Assembly: GCF_000971155.1 (NCBI RefSeq)
Contig: NZ_BBLX01000004.1
Span: 203,647 to 267,646 of the forward strand
DNA: 64,000 nucleotides
From: Demequina maris
Lineage (GTDB): Bacteria > Actinomycetota > Actinomycetes > Actinomycetales > Demequinaceae
Reading direction: 5' to 3'
In this document: piece after piece, positions 27,911 through 36,075 of the stretch
Position numbering within the stretch: position 1 is the stretch's first letter
Layout of the letters: each line of letters opens with the position of its first letter
The notes under the pieces: generated by a model
Database searches by the model: none
What the model was told of the DNA's origin: nothing
Seen by the model: only the letters and a program-made list of their open reading frames with translations
Translations under genes and position numbers: made by a program

Positions 27911-30900
27911 TCAGGACGATGCGTCGGGCGGCTCGTCGCCGAATCCGCACGTCGAGCGCCACTCGCCCAGCGGGGCGAGGTAGGTCTCCCACTCCTCGGC
28001 CGTGAGGTCCCTGCCGGCGGACGCGCAGGCCGCGTCGCGCAGGGACCCAGGATCGAGCGACCACACGTCGATGCCATCGCTCGTGGTCACGGCGACCTCG
28101 CGTCCGTCCGGACGTAGCGCCGCGGGCCACAGGTAGGGCGAGTCCGACGTCAGCGGGCCCGCGACACGTAGGCCGGACACGGTGTCGAACACCACGGAGC
28201 CGTTCCCGTCGCCGCCGACCACGAACAGGTCACCCGCATCGCTGAACTCGATCGTGCTGACGTTGCGACCGGGCATGTCGCTCCTGCCCAGCAGGTCGAG
28301 CCCTGTCGTGAGCCGGGCGACGCCCCCGGCGGTTGCCGCGGCCACCGTGCCCCCGTCGTTGACCTCCGCGAGCCAGAGGCCTTCCCGGACGGGGGACAGC
28401 GCCTCGCCCGAGGCGGCGTCGAATACCTGGACGGCGGGCGTCCCGTCGCCGAGGGTGCTCGAGATCACGAGCAGGCTGCCGTCCGGCGAGGACGCCGCGT
28501 GGTCGACCGCACCCTCGATCCGCAGCCGGGGGCCGATGGCGGCGCCGGTGGCCGTGTCGATGGTCCGGAACTGGCCGTTCGCGTCGATGACGTGCAGCGC
28601 GCTGCCGTCGCTCGACGGGTAGACGCGTGCGGACGGTGCGAACGAGTACGTCGTCGTCAGCCGCCCCGCGCTCAGCGAGAAGCGGCCGGCGTGGTTCTCG
28701 GTGAACCCGTACGCGAGCACCGTGCCCTCGTCGATCCATCCGAAGACGGTGACGCTGTCGAAGCTGTCGACCGGGCGGTCGGCGGCCACGTCCCAGGTGC
28801 CGAAGTCGGTGTATGTGTCCCACGCGGAGTCGTCGGAACGGCGCCCGCTCACGAGCAGGAGCGCGCCGCTCGGAGAATACCCGTCGAACATCACCTGACC
28901 GGCGGCGATCGAGCGGCGGACCGCGCCGTCGCCGGTGGTGGTCCACCTCGTCACGACCGGGGTGAGCGCCGCGACCGACGTGAGCTCGCCGTGCGCGAGC
29001 GCGAGCGCCCCGGCGTGCTCCGGCTGAGCGGTGAGCACCCGCCCGGTGCTGAGCCCGGTCGTGAGGTCCCATTCGGTCACCACGCCGTCGAAGTCCGCGC
29101 AGTAGACATGCGAGGCGTCGTCGTCGACCGCCAACCAGCCGCACGGTCCCGTCTCGTTGGCGCTGAGCGAGGCCACCCATCTCGGGTCCCCGGTGACCGG
29201 GTCGACGGCTGCGAGCGCTCCGGCGCCGGCGGTCACGAGCGTGCCGTCATCCGTGACGGCGGCGGACAGGCCCGTCGCGGAGGCCAGCAGCGAGAACTCC
29301 GAGATCTGCTGGGCCGTGCGCGGGTCGACGAGCCTCACCTGGCCGGGCTGCGTCACGACGATCTCGCCCGTCCGCGCCGCGGCGAGCGCCACATCGTCCA
29401 CGCGGGTGCCCGCGATCCGGATCGTGCCCGTGATCCTGTGGTTGGCGGGGTTGCGCAGCTCGACCGTCCCGCGCTCGCGGTTGACCGTGGCGACGCTCGT
29501 GCCGGCGGCATCCACCTGGATCTGGAGCGGGTGCCCGACGCGCTCGGGCACGGCGCCTTCCAGCCTGGTCGTGTTCACCATCTGTCCGGTCGTGGCGTCG
29601 ATCGTGAGGAGGGCGCCGCAGGCAGCGGCACCGTCGCACCCCGCCGCGTCGGCGAGCACCGCCACGAGCGAGCCGTCCGCGGACGCCGCCACGGCACGCC
29701 GGCCGACCTCGGCCCACGACGCGGGTGCCGACACCTCCCACACCACCTCGTCCGTGTCGTCGTCGATGCCGCGCACGCCGGCACCGGACACGAGCACGTG
29801 GGTCCCCGTGCCCAGGTCCGCGTAGGCGAGTCCTCCGGAGTCCGGGAGGACCGACGACGACGTCAGATCCGGGTGCGCCGCGGCCGAGTCGAAGAGGGCG
29901 GCCCGCGCGCGGGGATCGTCGGGCACGCGGGACCAGACCTCGGCGGCGAGCAGGGCCGCGACCGGCCGGGACCAGGTCGCCATGTCGCCGATCCGCTCGG
30001 TCAACGACGCGATCACCGCATCCTGTCGCCGTGCCTCCGCCGACCGGTGCAGCGCGAACGTGGCGGCCCCGAGCGCGACGAGGGCCACCGCGGCGGCCGC
30101 GACCGACGCGTTGAGCCCCCGGGTCCGACGGGTCCGGCGGCGCTCGCGGGCGGCGACCTCGTCCGCGGCGGCCACCGAGCGGTCGAGGAACTCCTCCTCG
30201 ATGGGAGCGAGCGGCGCGCGCGACCCCTCCCTCCACGCGACGACCGTCGCGAGCCGGGAGCCGCGGTACAGGTCGTCGGGGCTCCGGCCGCCGTCGTCCC
30301 ACGCTGCGGCGGCCGCGGTGAGGTGCGCGAGCTGCCGGCTCGCCTCGGCGTCCTCCTCGAGCCAGTGCGCCAGCCGCGGCCATGCGCGGGCGAGCGACTC
30401 GTGGGCGAGGACGTAGCCGTCCGCGCGCGCCACGACGAGCCGCGCGGCGACGAAGCGCGCCACCGCCTCGGCGCGCGCCGGCGCCTTGTGGACGATGGCC
30501 GGGTCGGCGGCGTGAAGCGTGAGGGAGCCGTCCGGCCCCACCTCGACGAGGCGCTGCATGAGCGTCCGGCATTCGACCCGCTCGGCGGCCCCGAGGTTGA
30601 GGAACACGCGCTCCGCGGTTCGCGCCACCGCGCCCAGCACGCCCCCGGTCGACTCGTACGCCTCGATGGTGAGCGTGCTGCCCTCGCGCCTCTCCCACGT
30701 CGCCGCGAGCGAGTGGGACAGCAGCGGCAGGGAGGCGTCGACCCGCGCGGCGTCGTGCAGCACCACGTCGACGAGTCCGTGCTCGAGGGTGAGCCCGCTG
30801 CGCTGCGCCGGCTGCTCGACCACGTCCCGGATCGCCTCCGCCGTCGGGGGTGCCATCAGGTGCAGCCCGGCGCTGACGAGCGCGCCGATCCTCGGCTGGG

Positions 30901-32068
30901 CGACGCAGGCGTCGAGCTGCAGCGACTGGACCACGATCGCGATGCGCGCGCCGGCGGCGTGGGCGTCGGCGAGCGCGTCCGCCAAGGCGGCGGCGCGTTC
31001 GGGATCGCCGAAGGCCCGTCCGACGTCGTCCAGCATGAGCGGCGCGCTACGGGAGGCCGTCGCGACCTGGGCAGGTGTGGCCGTGGCGCCGAGCAGCACC
31101 GGGTCCAGCCCGCGGCGGCGCAGCTCGGGGATCACCCCGGCGCGCAGGAGCGACGACTTCCCGATGCCGGACGGCCCGGTGACCGTGACGAACCCGGTGC
31201 GATCGAGCAGGTCCAGCACCGCGGCGACGTCCCCGTCGCGGCCGAAGAACAGGTCGGCGTCGCGGGACTCGTACACGCTCAGGCCCTTGTAGGGGCAGCC
31301 GGCGCTCGGCGGGCGGGCGGCGGGCGGCGCGAGCAGCGCCGCATCCTGTCGCAGGATCGCGTCCTCGAGCTCGGCCAGCGACGGACCCGGATCGATCCCG
31401 AGCTCGTCGACCAGCAGGCGCTGCGCCCGACGGGTCGTGTCGAGCGCGTCCGCCTGACGTTCGCACCGGTACTGAGCGAGCGCCAGGGCGTGCCAGCGCC
31501 GCTCGCGGTACGGCTGCGAGGCCACGAGCGCGGTGGCGTGCTCCGCCACCGCCCGGTGGTCCCCGGCCGCGAGCCGGGCCTCGAGCAGGTCGTCGAGCGC
31601 GGACTCGCGCACCTCCGCGAGCCGCGCGGCCTCGTCGTGCGCGGCGGGCCAGTCCGCGATCGCCTCGTACGGCGGCGCGCGCCACAGGCTCAACGCACGC
31701 TCGAGCGTGGTGACCGCGCGCTGGTGCTCGCCGTCGGCGGAGTAGCCGCGAGCGCGGTCGACCGCAGCCTCGAACTCGTCCACGTCGGCCTCGACTGTGC
31801 CGCCGTCGGCGGTGGGGACGATGCGGTAGCCGGTGGGAGTGGTCGAGATCGAGTCGGGGCCGAGCACCTTCCGGAGCCGCCCGATCGCCGCCTGGAGCTG
31901 CTTGAGCCACGTCTTCGGCGGATCGTCGGACCAGAGGGCCTCGGCGATCCGGTCGGCGCTGGCGCAGGCGGGGCGGGCCACCAGGAGCGCCTCGAGCACG
32001 GCCTGCTCCCGCGGGCTCACCCCCGGTTCCGCCGAGGGGCCCGTTCCCCCGAGGACGGAGACCCTCAC
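27911..32068 (-). CDS. Membrane-spanning SARP/BTAD-STAND-propeller regulator C
   Basis: 1,385 residues, the closest homologue of regulator A throughout (VRVSVLGGTG against VRVAVLGGRG; shared Walker A GPSGIGKSS at 298-306; shared ending EEWETYL-GEWRSTCGFGDEP). Order: winged helix, BTAD, CPYKGLSVYESRDADLFFGR linker, STAND NTPase with LMLDDVG as Walker B, a basic ERRRTRRTRG segment, a membrane helix near 660-682, then an external propeller. GTG 32068 is fixed by the promoter 6 nt upstream and by GGAAGG. It is divergent from the Cys-rich YEPMCGG repeat protein. Likely duplicated from A (or the reverse) together with terminator, promoter and heptamer operator. Confidence 0.86.
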   Translation of the reverse strand: MRVSVLGGTGPSAEPGVSPREQAVLEALLVARPACASADRIAEALWSDDPPKTWLKQLQAAIGRLRKVLGPDSISTTPTGYRIVPTADGGTVEADVDEFEAAVDRARGYSADGEHQRAVTTLERALSLWRAPPYEAIADWPAAHDEAARLAEVRESALDDLLEARLAAGDHRAVAEHATALVASQPYRERRWHALALAQYRCERQADALDTTRRAQRLLVDELGIDPGPSLAELEDAILRQDAALLAPPAARPPSAGCPYKGLSVYESRDADLFFGRDGDVAAVLDLLDRTGFVTVTGPSGIGKSSLLRAGVIPELRRRGLDPVLLGATATPAQVATASRSAPLMLDDVGRAFGDPERAAALADALADAHAAGARIAIVVQSLQLDACVAQPRIGALVSAGLHLMAPPTAEAIRDVVEQPAQRSGLTLEHGLVDVVLHDAARVDASLPLLSHSLAATWERREGSTLTIEAYESTGGVLGAVARTAERVFLNLGAAERVECRTLMQRLVEVGPDGSLTLHAADPAIVHKAPARAEAVARFVAARLVVARADGYVLAHESLARAWPRLAHWLEEDAEASRQLAHLTAAAAAWDDGGRSPDDLYRGSRLATVVAWREGSRAPLAPIEEEFLDRSVAAADEVAARERRRTRRTRGLNASVAAAAVALVALGAATFALHRSAEARRQDAVIASLTERIGDMATWSRPVAALLAAEVWSRVPDDPRARAALFDSAAAHPDLTSSSVLPDSGGLAYADLGTGTHVLVSGAGVRGIDDDTDEVVWEVSAPASWAEVGRRAVAASADGSLVAVLADAAGCDGAAACGALLTIDATTGQMVNTTRLEGAVPERVGHPLQIQVDAAGTSVATVNRERGTVELRNPANHRITGTIRIAGTRVDDVALAAARTGEIVVTQPGQVRLVDPRTAQQISEFSLLASATGLSAAVTDDGTLVTAGAGALAAVDPVTGDPRWVASLSANETGPCGWLAVDDDASHVYCADFDGVVTEWDLTTGLSTGRVLTAQPEHAGALALAHGELTSVAALTPVVTRWTTTGDGAVRRSIAAGQVMFDGYSPSGALLLVSGRRSDDSAWDTYTDFGTWDVAADRPVDSFDSVTVFGWIDEGTVLAYGFTENHAGRFSLSAGRLTTTYSFAPSARVYPSSDGSALHVIDANGQFRTIDTATGAAIGPRLRIEGAVDHAASSPDGSLLVISSTLGDGTPAVQVFDAASGEALSPVREGLWLAEVNDGGTVAAATAGGVARLTTGLDLLGRSDMPGRNVSTIEFSDAGDLFVVGGDGNGSVVFDTVSGLRVAGPLTSDSPYLWPAALRPDGREVAVTTSDGIDVWSLDPGSLRDAACASAGRDLTAEEWETYLAPLGEWRSTCGFGDEPPDASS

Positions 32069-32074
32069 CCTTCC

Positions 32075-32159
32075 ACTGTGGAACCGCGGACGCCCGCGGT
32101 CAAACGCCCGGCGGGTCGCGCATACCCCACGCATACCGGGCCGAGCAGGGCGCATACCG
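32075..32159. promoter_or_regulatory. Divergent control region C: leaderless promoter and GCATACC repeats
   Basis: Leftward promoter: TTGACC (complement of 32098-32103), 17 bp, CACAGT (complement of 32075-32080), 6 nt, GTG. GCATACC at 32121 and 32132 are 11 bp apart; a third at 32153 lies 21 bp further, toward the repeat-protein gene. This matches region A in heptamer, phase and distance to the -35. Confidence 0.78.
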
Positions 32160-32213
32160 GGGCCTGGCGGGGCGGGTGTGTCCTGAAGGTGTCCCTGGAA
32201 GGAGGGCAAGATC

Positions 32214-32768
32214 ATGTGGACTCTGCTGAAGCAACGGACCAGCAACCGCGTGCCGGTCGTCGCCAAGGGTCTCGGACTCGTCGCGGGGCTCGTCGGAGCA
32301 GCCGCGATGTCCATGGGAGCAGTCGCGGTGGCCAACGACACTGATGACACCCCGTCCGGCAGCGACGAGGCGGTCGGCTACGTCTATTCGGGTGGCTCGT
32401 GGGGCTCCGAGGAGTCGCTGAGCGACACCGGCGCCGGATCGGACGACGCCTACACGCCGATGCCGTGCGTGCCCGAGGGTGCCTACGGCGCGACCGAGGA
32501 GGACGAGGCCTACACGCCGATGCCGTGCGTGCCCGAGGGTGCCTACGGCGCGACCGAGGAGGACGAGGCGTACGAGCCGATGTGCGGTGGGCTTCCGCCC
32601 TATGCGCAGTCCGACGAGGACGCGACCGACGACGCCTACGAGCCGATGTGCGGCGGCGTGCCGCCCTACGCGGTGGATGACTACGAGCCGATCTGCGGTG
32701 GGCTCCCGCCCTACGCCGTGGACGACTACGAGCCGATGTGCGGTGGCGTGCCGGACTACGCCGAGTGA
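32214..32768 (+). CDS. Exported Cys-rich YEPMCGG-repeat protein divergent from regulator C
   Basis: 184 residues. A signal or anchor segment (VVAKGLGLVAGLVGAAAMSMGAVAVA, about 15-40), then an acidic, Gly/Ser-rich region. Two perfect 20-residue repeats follow (79-98, 99-118; core YTPMPCVPEGAYGATEEDE), then four repeats of the form YEP-M/I-CGG-V/L-PPYA, the last ending CGGVPDYAE at the C-terminus. Each repeat has one Cys, Tyr flanks and a Gly-Gly-x-Pro turn. The regular single Cys per repeat suggests inter-repeat disulfides, metal binding or a multi-core modified peptide. GGAAGGAGGGCAAGATC precedes the ATG. No family is recognised; the homologue at 27367 lacks the Cys. Confidence 0.75.
   Translation: MWTLLKQRTSNRVPVVAKGLGLVAGLVGAAAMSMGAVAVANDTDDTPSGSDEAVGYVYSGGSWGSEESLSDTGAGSDDAYTPMPCVPEGAYGATEEDEAYTPMPCVPEGAYGATEEDEAYEPMCGGLPPYAQSDEDATDDAYEPMCGGVPPYAVDDYEPICGGLPPYAVDDYEPMCGGVPDYAE
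32448..32567 (+). repeat. Two perfect 60-bp tandem repeats in the repeat-protein gene
   Basis: Bases 32448-32507 and 32508-32567 are identical, including silent positions, so this duplication is recent and copy number may vary between strains. Confidence 0.92.
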
Positions 32769-32791
32769 GGCAGCACCGACTGCTCGGCGAT

Positions 32792-32815
32792 GGGAGGTCC
32801 CGATCGGGACCTCCC
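32792..32815 (+). terminator. Terminator after the YEPMCGG-repeat gene
   Basis: A perfect 24-bp palindrome: GGGAGGTCCCGA and its complement, then CCTTTC. It lies 23 bp past the stop codon. Confidence 0.88.
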
Positions 32816-32833
32816 CCTTTCACCGACCTCAGC

Positions 32834-32884
32834 GTCTCGCGATGCGAGACGCGGTTGTCGTATCGTGGACAACGGCCCTAGGAT
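32834..32884 (+). promoter_or_regulatory. leuB promoter with two palindromes
   Basis: -35 TTGTCG (32855-32860), 18 bp, -10 TAGGAT (32879-32884). The palindrome GTTGTC-N8-GACAAC (32854-32873) overlaps the -35 and looks like a repressor site. A second palindrome, GTCTCGC-GAT-GCGAGAC (32834-32850), lies just upstream. Repressor unknown. Confidence 0.65.
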
Positions 32885-32938
32885 GAGCACACGACAGGCC
32901 GGTCGCGCGGCCCCCGCTCACGAGGCGGTCGGGCCGCC

Positions 32939-32980
32939 ATGAGCCGGCTTCGACCACGACTTCGAAGGGGAACCTCATGA
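32939..32980 (+). CDS. Candidate upstream reading frame coupled to leuB
   Basis: A 13-codon frame [13 protein letters not shown] whose TGA overlaps the leuB ATG (ATGA). It uses CTT twice for Leu and CGA three times for Arg, codons rare in this window. It could tune leuB by leucine or arginine supply, or simply couple translation. No ribosome site stands out before it, so it may be chance. Confidence 0.35.
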   Translation: MSRLRPRLRRGTS

Positions 32981-34026
32981 CGTCCTACCGCCTCGCGGTG
33001 GTCGCCGGCGACGGCATCGGCCCGGAGGTCGTGGCGGAGGGGCTCAAGTGCCTCGCCGCCGCGACGGAGGGCACCGACCTCACGTTCGAGACCACCGAGT
33101 TCGACCTCGGCGCGAAGCGCTGGCACGCGACGGGGGAGACCCTCACGGACGCAGACCTCGAGGCGATCAAGGGTCACGACGTCATCCTGCTGGGCGCGAT
33201 CGGCGACCCGACGGTGCCGTCCGGCGTCCTCGAGCGCGGCCTGCTCCTCAAGCTCCGCTTCGAGCTCGACCAGTACGTGAACCTGCGCCCCTCCCGCCTG
33301 TACCCGGGCGAGGTCTCGCCGCTGCGCGACCCGGGCGACATCGACTTCGTCGTGGTCCGCGAGGGCACCGAGGGCCCGTACGTCGGCAACGGCGGCGCGC
33401 TCCGCGTGAACACCCCGCACGAGATCGCGACCGAGGTCTCCGTCAACACCCGCCACGGCGTCGAGCGCGTGGTCCGCTACGCGTTCTCCGTCGCCGCCGG
33501 CCGCGAGCGCCAGCACGTCACGCTCGTGCACAAGCACAACGTGCTCGTCCATGCGGGCCACCTGTGGCGCCGCACCGTCGAGGCCGTCGCGCCGGAGTTC
33601 CCGGACGTCACCTGGGACTACCTGCACGTCGACGCGGCGACCATCAAGCTCGTCACCGACCCGTCGTCCTTCGACGTGATCGTCACCGACAACCTCTTCG
33701 GCGACATCCTCACGGACGAGGCCGCCGCGATCTCCGGCGGCATCGGCCTCGCGGCGTCCGGCAACGTCAACCCCGACAAGACCGGCCCGTCGATGTTCGA
33801 GCCGGTCCACGGCTCGGCGCCCGACATCGCCGGCCAGCAGAAGGCGGATCCGTCGGCCACCGTGCTGTCGGTCGCGATGATGCTCGACTTCCTCGGCCAC
33901 CACGAGCTGGCCGCCACGGTCGAGCAGGCGGTCGCGGACGATGCGGCGGCCAAGGTCGCGGAGGGCTGGGGCCCCCGCACCACCGCCGAGGTCGGCGACG
34001 CGGTCGCCGCCCGCATCCGCGGCTAG
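32977..34026 (+). CDS. leuB: 3-isopropylmalate dehydrogenase
   Basis: 349 residues, actinobacterial short-form length. Oxidatively decarboxylates 3-isopropylmalate with NAD, the third leucine-specific step. Start [23 protein letters not shown]; substrate and metal residues in [27 protein letters not shown] and [21 protein letters not shown] loop [33 protein letters not shown] lies before the ATG. It has its own promoter and ends in a hairpin before ilvE, so it is probably monocistronic. leuA and leuCD are not in this window. Confidence 0.96.
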   Translation: MTSYRLAVVAGDGIGPEVVAEGLKCLAAATEGTDLTFETTEFDLGAKRWHATGETLTDADLEAIKGHDVILLGAIGDPTVPSGVLERGLLLKLRFELDQYVNLRPSRLYPGEVSPLRDPGDIDFVVVREGTEGPYVGNGGALRVNTPHEIATEVSVNTRHGVERVVRYAFSVAAGRERQHVTLVHKHNVLVHAGHLWRRTVEAVAPEFPDVTWDYLHVDAATIKLVTDPSSFDVIVTDNLFGDILTDEAAAISGGIGLAASGNVNPDKTGPSMFEPVHGSAPDIAGQQKADPSATVLSVAMMLDFLGHHELAATVEQAVADDAAAKVAEGWGPRTTAEVGDAVAARIRG

Positions 34027-34046
34027 CCCGGACCGGACCCCGTCGC

Positions 34047-34083
34047 GGCGGAGGAGGGGGCGCAAGGCGTCGCCTCCTCCGCC
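34047..34083 (+). terminator. Terminator between leuB and ilvE
   Basis: GGCGGAGGAGG (34047-34057) and CCTCCTCCGCC (34073-34083) form a perfect 11-bp stem. TACTCT at 34086-34091 just after it is a candidate -10 for ilvE. Confidence 0.8.
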
Positions 34084-34125
34084 GACTACTCTCGTACTCA
34101 CCCCGCATCCCAGGAAGGCTTTGAA

Positions 34126-35235
34126 GTGACCGACACCGCCGCATCGTCCACCGCCGAGGCCTTCCGCGTCGTCCCGAACCCGAGCCCGGCTACCGACGCC
34201 GAGCGCGCGGAGAAGCTCAAGGACCTCGCCTTCGGCCTCCAGTTCACGGACCACATGGCCCACATGACCTGGACCGCCGAGGAGGGCTGGGGCGACCGTC
34301 GCGTCGAGCCGTACGGCCCGATCCCGATGGACCCCGCGGCCTCCGTGCTGCACTACGCCCAGGAGATCTTCGAGGGACTGAAGGCGTACCGCTGGGCCGA
34401 CGGTTCGATCCACCTGTTCCGCCCCGTCGCGAACGCCGAGCGCCTCCAGCGCTCCGCGTGGCGCATGGCGCTGCCCGAGCTGCCCGTCGAGGACTTCATG
34501 GCCTCGATCGCTGCGCTGATCGAGCTCGACCACGCGTGGGTGCCCGATGCCCCCGAGACGTCGCTGTACCTGCGCCCGTTCCTCATCGGCACGGACGTGT
34601 TCCTCGGGCTGCGCGCCCCCAAGCGGGTCGACTACCTGCTCATCGCGTCGCCCTCGGGCCCGTACTTCCCGGGCGGCATCAAGCCCGTGAGCATCTGGGT
34701 CGAGCGCGACTATCACCGCGCGGGCCCGGGCGGCACCGGCGCCGCGAAGTGCGGCGGCAACTACGCGGCCTCCCTGCGCCCGCAGATGGCCGCCTACGAG
34801 CGCGGCTTCGACCAGGTCCTCTACCTGGACGCCGCCACGGGCTCGGTGCTCGAGGAGCTCGGCGGCATGAACGTGTTCGCGGTCCGCAAGGACGGCACCG
34901 TGCTCACGCCGATCATCAACGGCAACATCCTCGAGGGCGTGACTCGCAAGAGCGTCATCCAGCTCGTCGAGGAGCGCGACCTCAAGGTGGTCGAGCGCGA
35001 CATCACCCTCGCCGAGCTGCGCGAGGGCATCGAGGACGGCGAGATCACCGAGGTCTTCGCGTGCGGCACCGCGGCGATCATCACGCCGGTGGGCCGCATC
35101 GCCTCGACGGACTTCGACGTGACCGTGGGCGACGGCGCGCCCGGCGCGGTCACCACGGCCGTCCGTCAGCGGCTCACCGACATCCAGTACGGCCGCTCCG
35201 AGGACACCTACGGCTGGATGACCAAGGTCCGCTGA
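34126..35235 (+). CDS. ilvE: Branched-chain amino acid aminotransferase, copy 1
   Basis: 369 residues, fold-type IV PLP enzyme. Transfers the amino group of glutamate to the 2-keto acids of Val, Leu and Ile. The PLP lysine lies in GTGAAKCGGNYAASL; other signatures are EELGGMNVFAV, ILEGVTRKSVIQL and EVFACGTAAIITPVG. GTG 34126 follows AGGAAGG. A diverged second copy is at 52435, sharing the same signatures (EELGGMNLVAV, ILPGVTRDSILTL). One may have shifted to another keto acid or role. A GGACGATGCG word begins 3 nt past the stop. Confidence 0.95.
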   Translation: MTDTAASSTAEAFRVVPNPSPATDAERAEKLKDLAFGLQFTDHMAHMTWTAEEGWGDRRVEPYGPIPMDPAASVLHYAQEIFEGLKAYRWADGSIHLFRPVANAERLQRSAWRMALPELPVEDFMASIAALIELDHAWVPDAPETSLYLRPFLIGTDVFLGLRAPKRVDYLLIASPSGPYFPGGIKPVSIWVERDYHRAGPGGTGAAKCGGNYAASLRPQMAAYERGFDQVLYLDAATGSVLEELGGMNVFAVRKDGTVLTPIINGNILEGVTRKSVIQLVEERDLKVVERDITLAELREGIEDGEITEVFACGTAAIITPVGRIASTDFDVTVGDGAPGAVTTAVRQRLTDIQYGRSEDTYGWMTKVR

Positions 35236-35326
35236 CGGGACGATGCGCGGGCCCGCCCCGCGCCCTCGCGCGTCCGCCGCTCACCCCCCAAGATGGGAGG
35301 GAGCAGCCGACGCCGAGGAGGAGCAC

Positions 35327-35770
35327 GTGCCCGTCAAGGACCTCACCCTGACCAGCCCCGACATCGCGGACATGGAGCGGATCGACGACCGCTTCGCCGG
35401 CCAGTTCGGCGCGGAGACCCCGCGCCTGGTCGTCGACGGGATCCCCGCGCAGGCGGTAGAGCTCGCCGTCGTCTGCCACGACCCGGACGCGCCCAAGCCG
35501 TTCGGCTTCACTCACTGGACGCTGTACGGGCTCGCACCGCTCGACGGCGCGATCGACATCGACGCGGGCCGTCCCGGGCCCAACGACGACGGCGGGCATG
35601 GCTATGTCGGCCCGTTCCCGCCCTACGGCCACGGCGACCACCGGTACTACTTCCACCTGTACGCGCTCACCCGTCCGGTCGAGGGTGAGCCCACGCGCGA
35701 CGAGTTCCTCCACCGCTACGGCGACGCGATCGTCGAGCAGGCCAGGCTCGTCGCGACCTACTCGCGCTGA
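35327..35770 (+). CDS. PEBP / YbhB-YbcL family protein
   Basis: 147 residues. Phosphatidylethanolamine-binding (Raf kinase inhibitor-like) fold: LTSPDIADME, the ligand-site CHDPDAPKPFGFTHWTLYGL (family form DPDAPxxxGFxHW) and GYVGPFPPYGHGDHRYYFHL (family GPxPPxGxxHRYxF). Bacterial members are small cytosolic proteins whose ligand is generally unknown. The GTG at 35327 follows GAGGAG; upstream in-frame codons are rejected for lack of a site. It follows ilvE by 91 bp and may be read through from it. Confidence 0.9.
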   Translation: MPVKDLTLTSPDIADMERIDDRFAGQFGAETPRLVVDGIPAQAVELAVVCHDPDAPKPFGFTHWTLYGLAPLDGAIDIDAGRPGPNDDGGHGYVGPFPPYGHGDHRYYFHLYALTRPVEGEPTRDEFLHRYGDAIVEQARLVATYSR

Positions 35771-35822
35771 GGCGTCGGCGGGATCGGCACACCCGCGCAC
35801 GCGGCGACCCTGCGCCTCCCGT

Positions 35823-35978
35823 GCTCGGCGATTTCATGCACTTCGGACGCGCCAAGGCCCGTTTCCGCATCAGTCGCGCGCAGATGGCCCGCCCAACACG
35901 GGTCCACTTCCGACCTGAGGGGCCGTGCCGAGGAATGGTCCGGCGCGAGATCGGCCGAAGTGCATGAAAACGCCGAGC
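35823..35978. repeat. 156-bp element bounded by 24-bp inverted repeats
   Basis: The arm at 35823-35846 (core TTTCATGCACTTCGG) and its complement at 35955-35978 match at 23 of 24 positions; inner CGCGCC/GGCGCG segments extend the pairing. The 305-bp gap 35771-36075 has no gene. No transposase is encoded. Short terminal-repeat element (MITE-like), structured RNA or large terminator are all possible. Confidence 0.6.
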
Positions 35979-36075
35979 GACACGGTCCGACACCCGGGGC
36001 ATCCTCGGGTGGCGGCCCGCGCGCGCCGGGCGCATCCTGAGAGACAGCCCCCCGCGCATCCTCAGGAGCACCGAC

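Noticed and set aside
28499..32344. 1,281-codon plus-strand frame
   Set aside because: Exact antisense of regulator C; no recognisable domain and no start signal.
32448..32567. CRISPR array
   Set aside because: Two contiguous identical 60-bp units without spacers, inside a coding frame; no cas genes in the window.
32214..32768. RiPP precursor call for the YEPMCGG protein
   Set aside because: Repeats fit, but no maturase, protease or dedicated exporter is near, and the protein has a Sec-like signal; kept only as one possibility.
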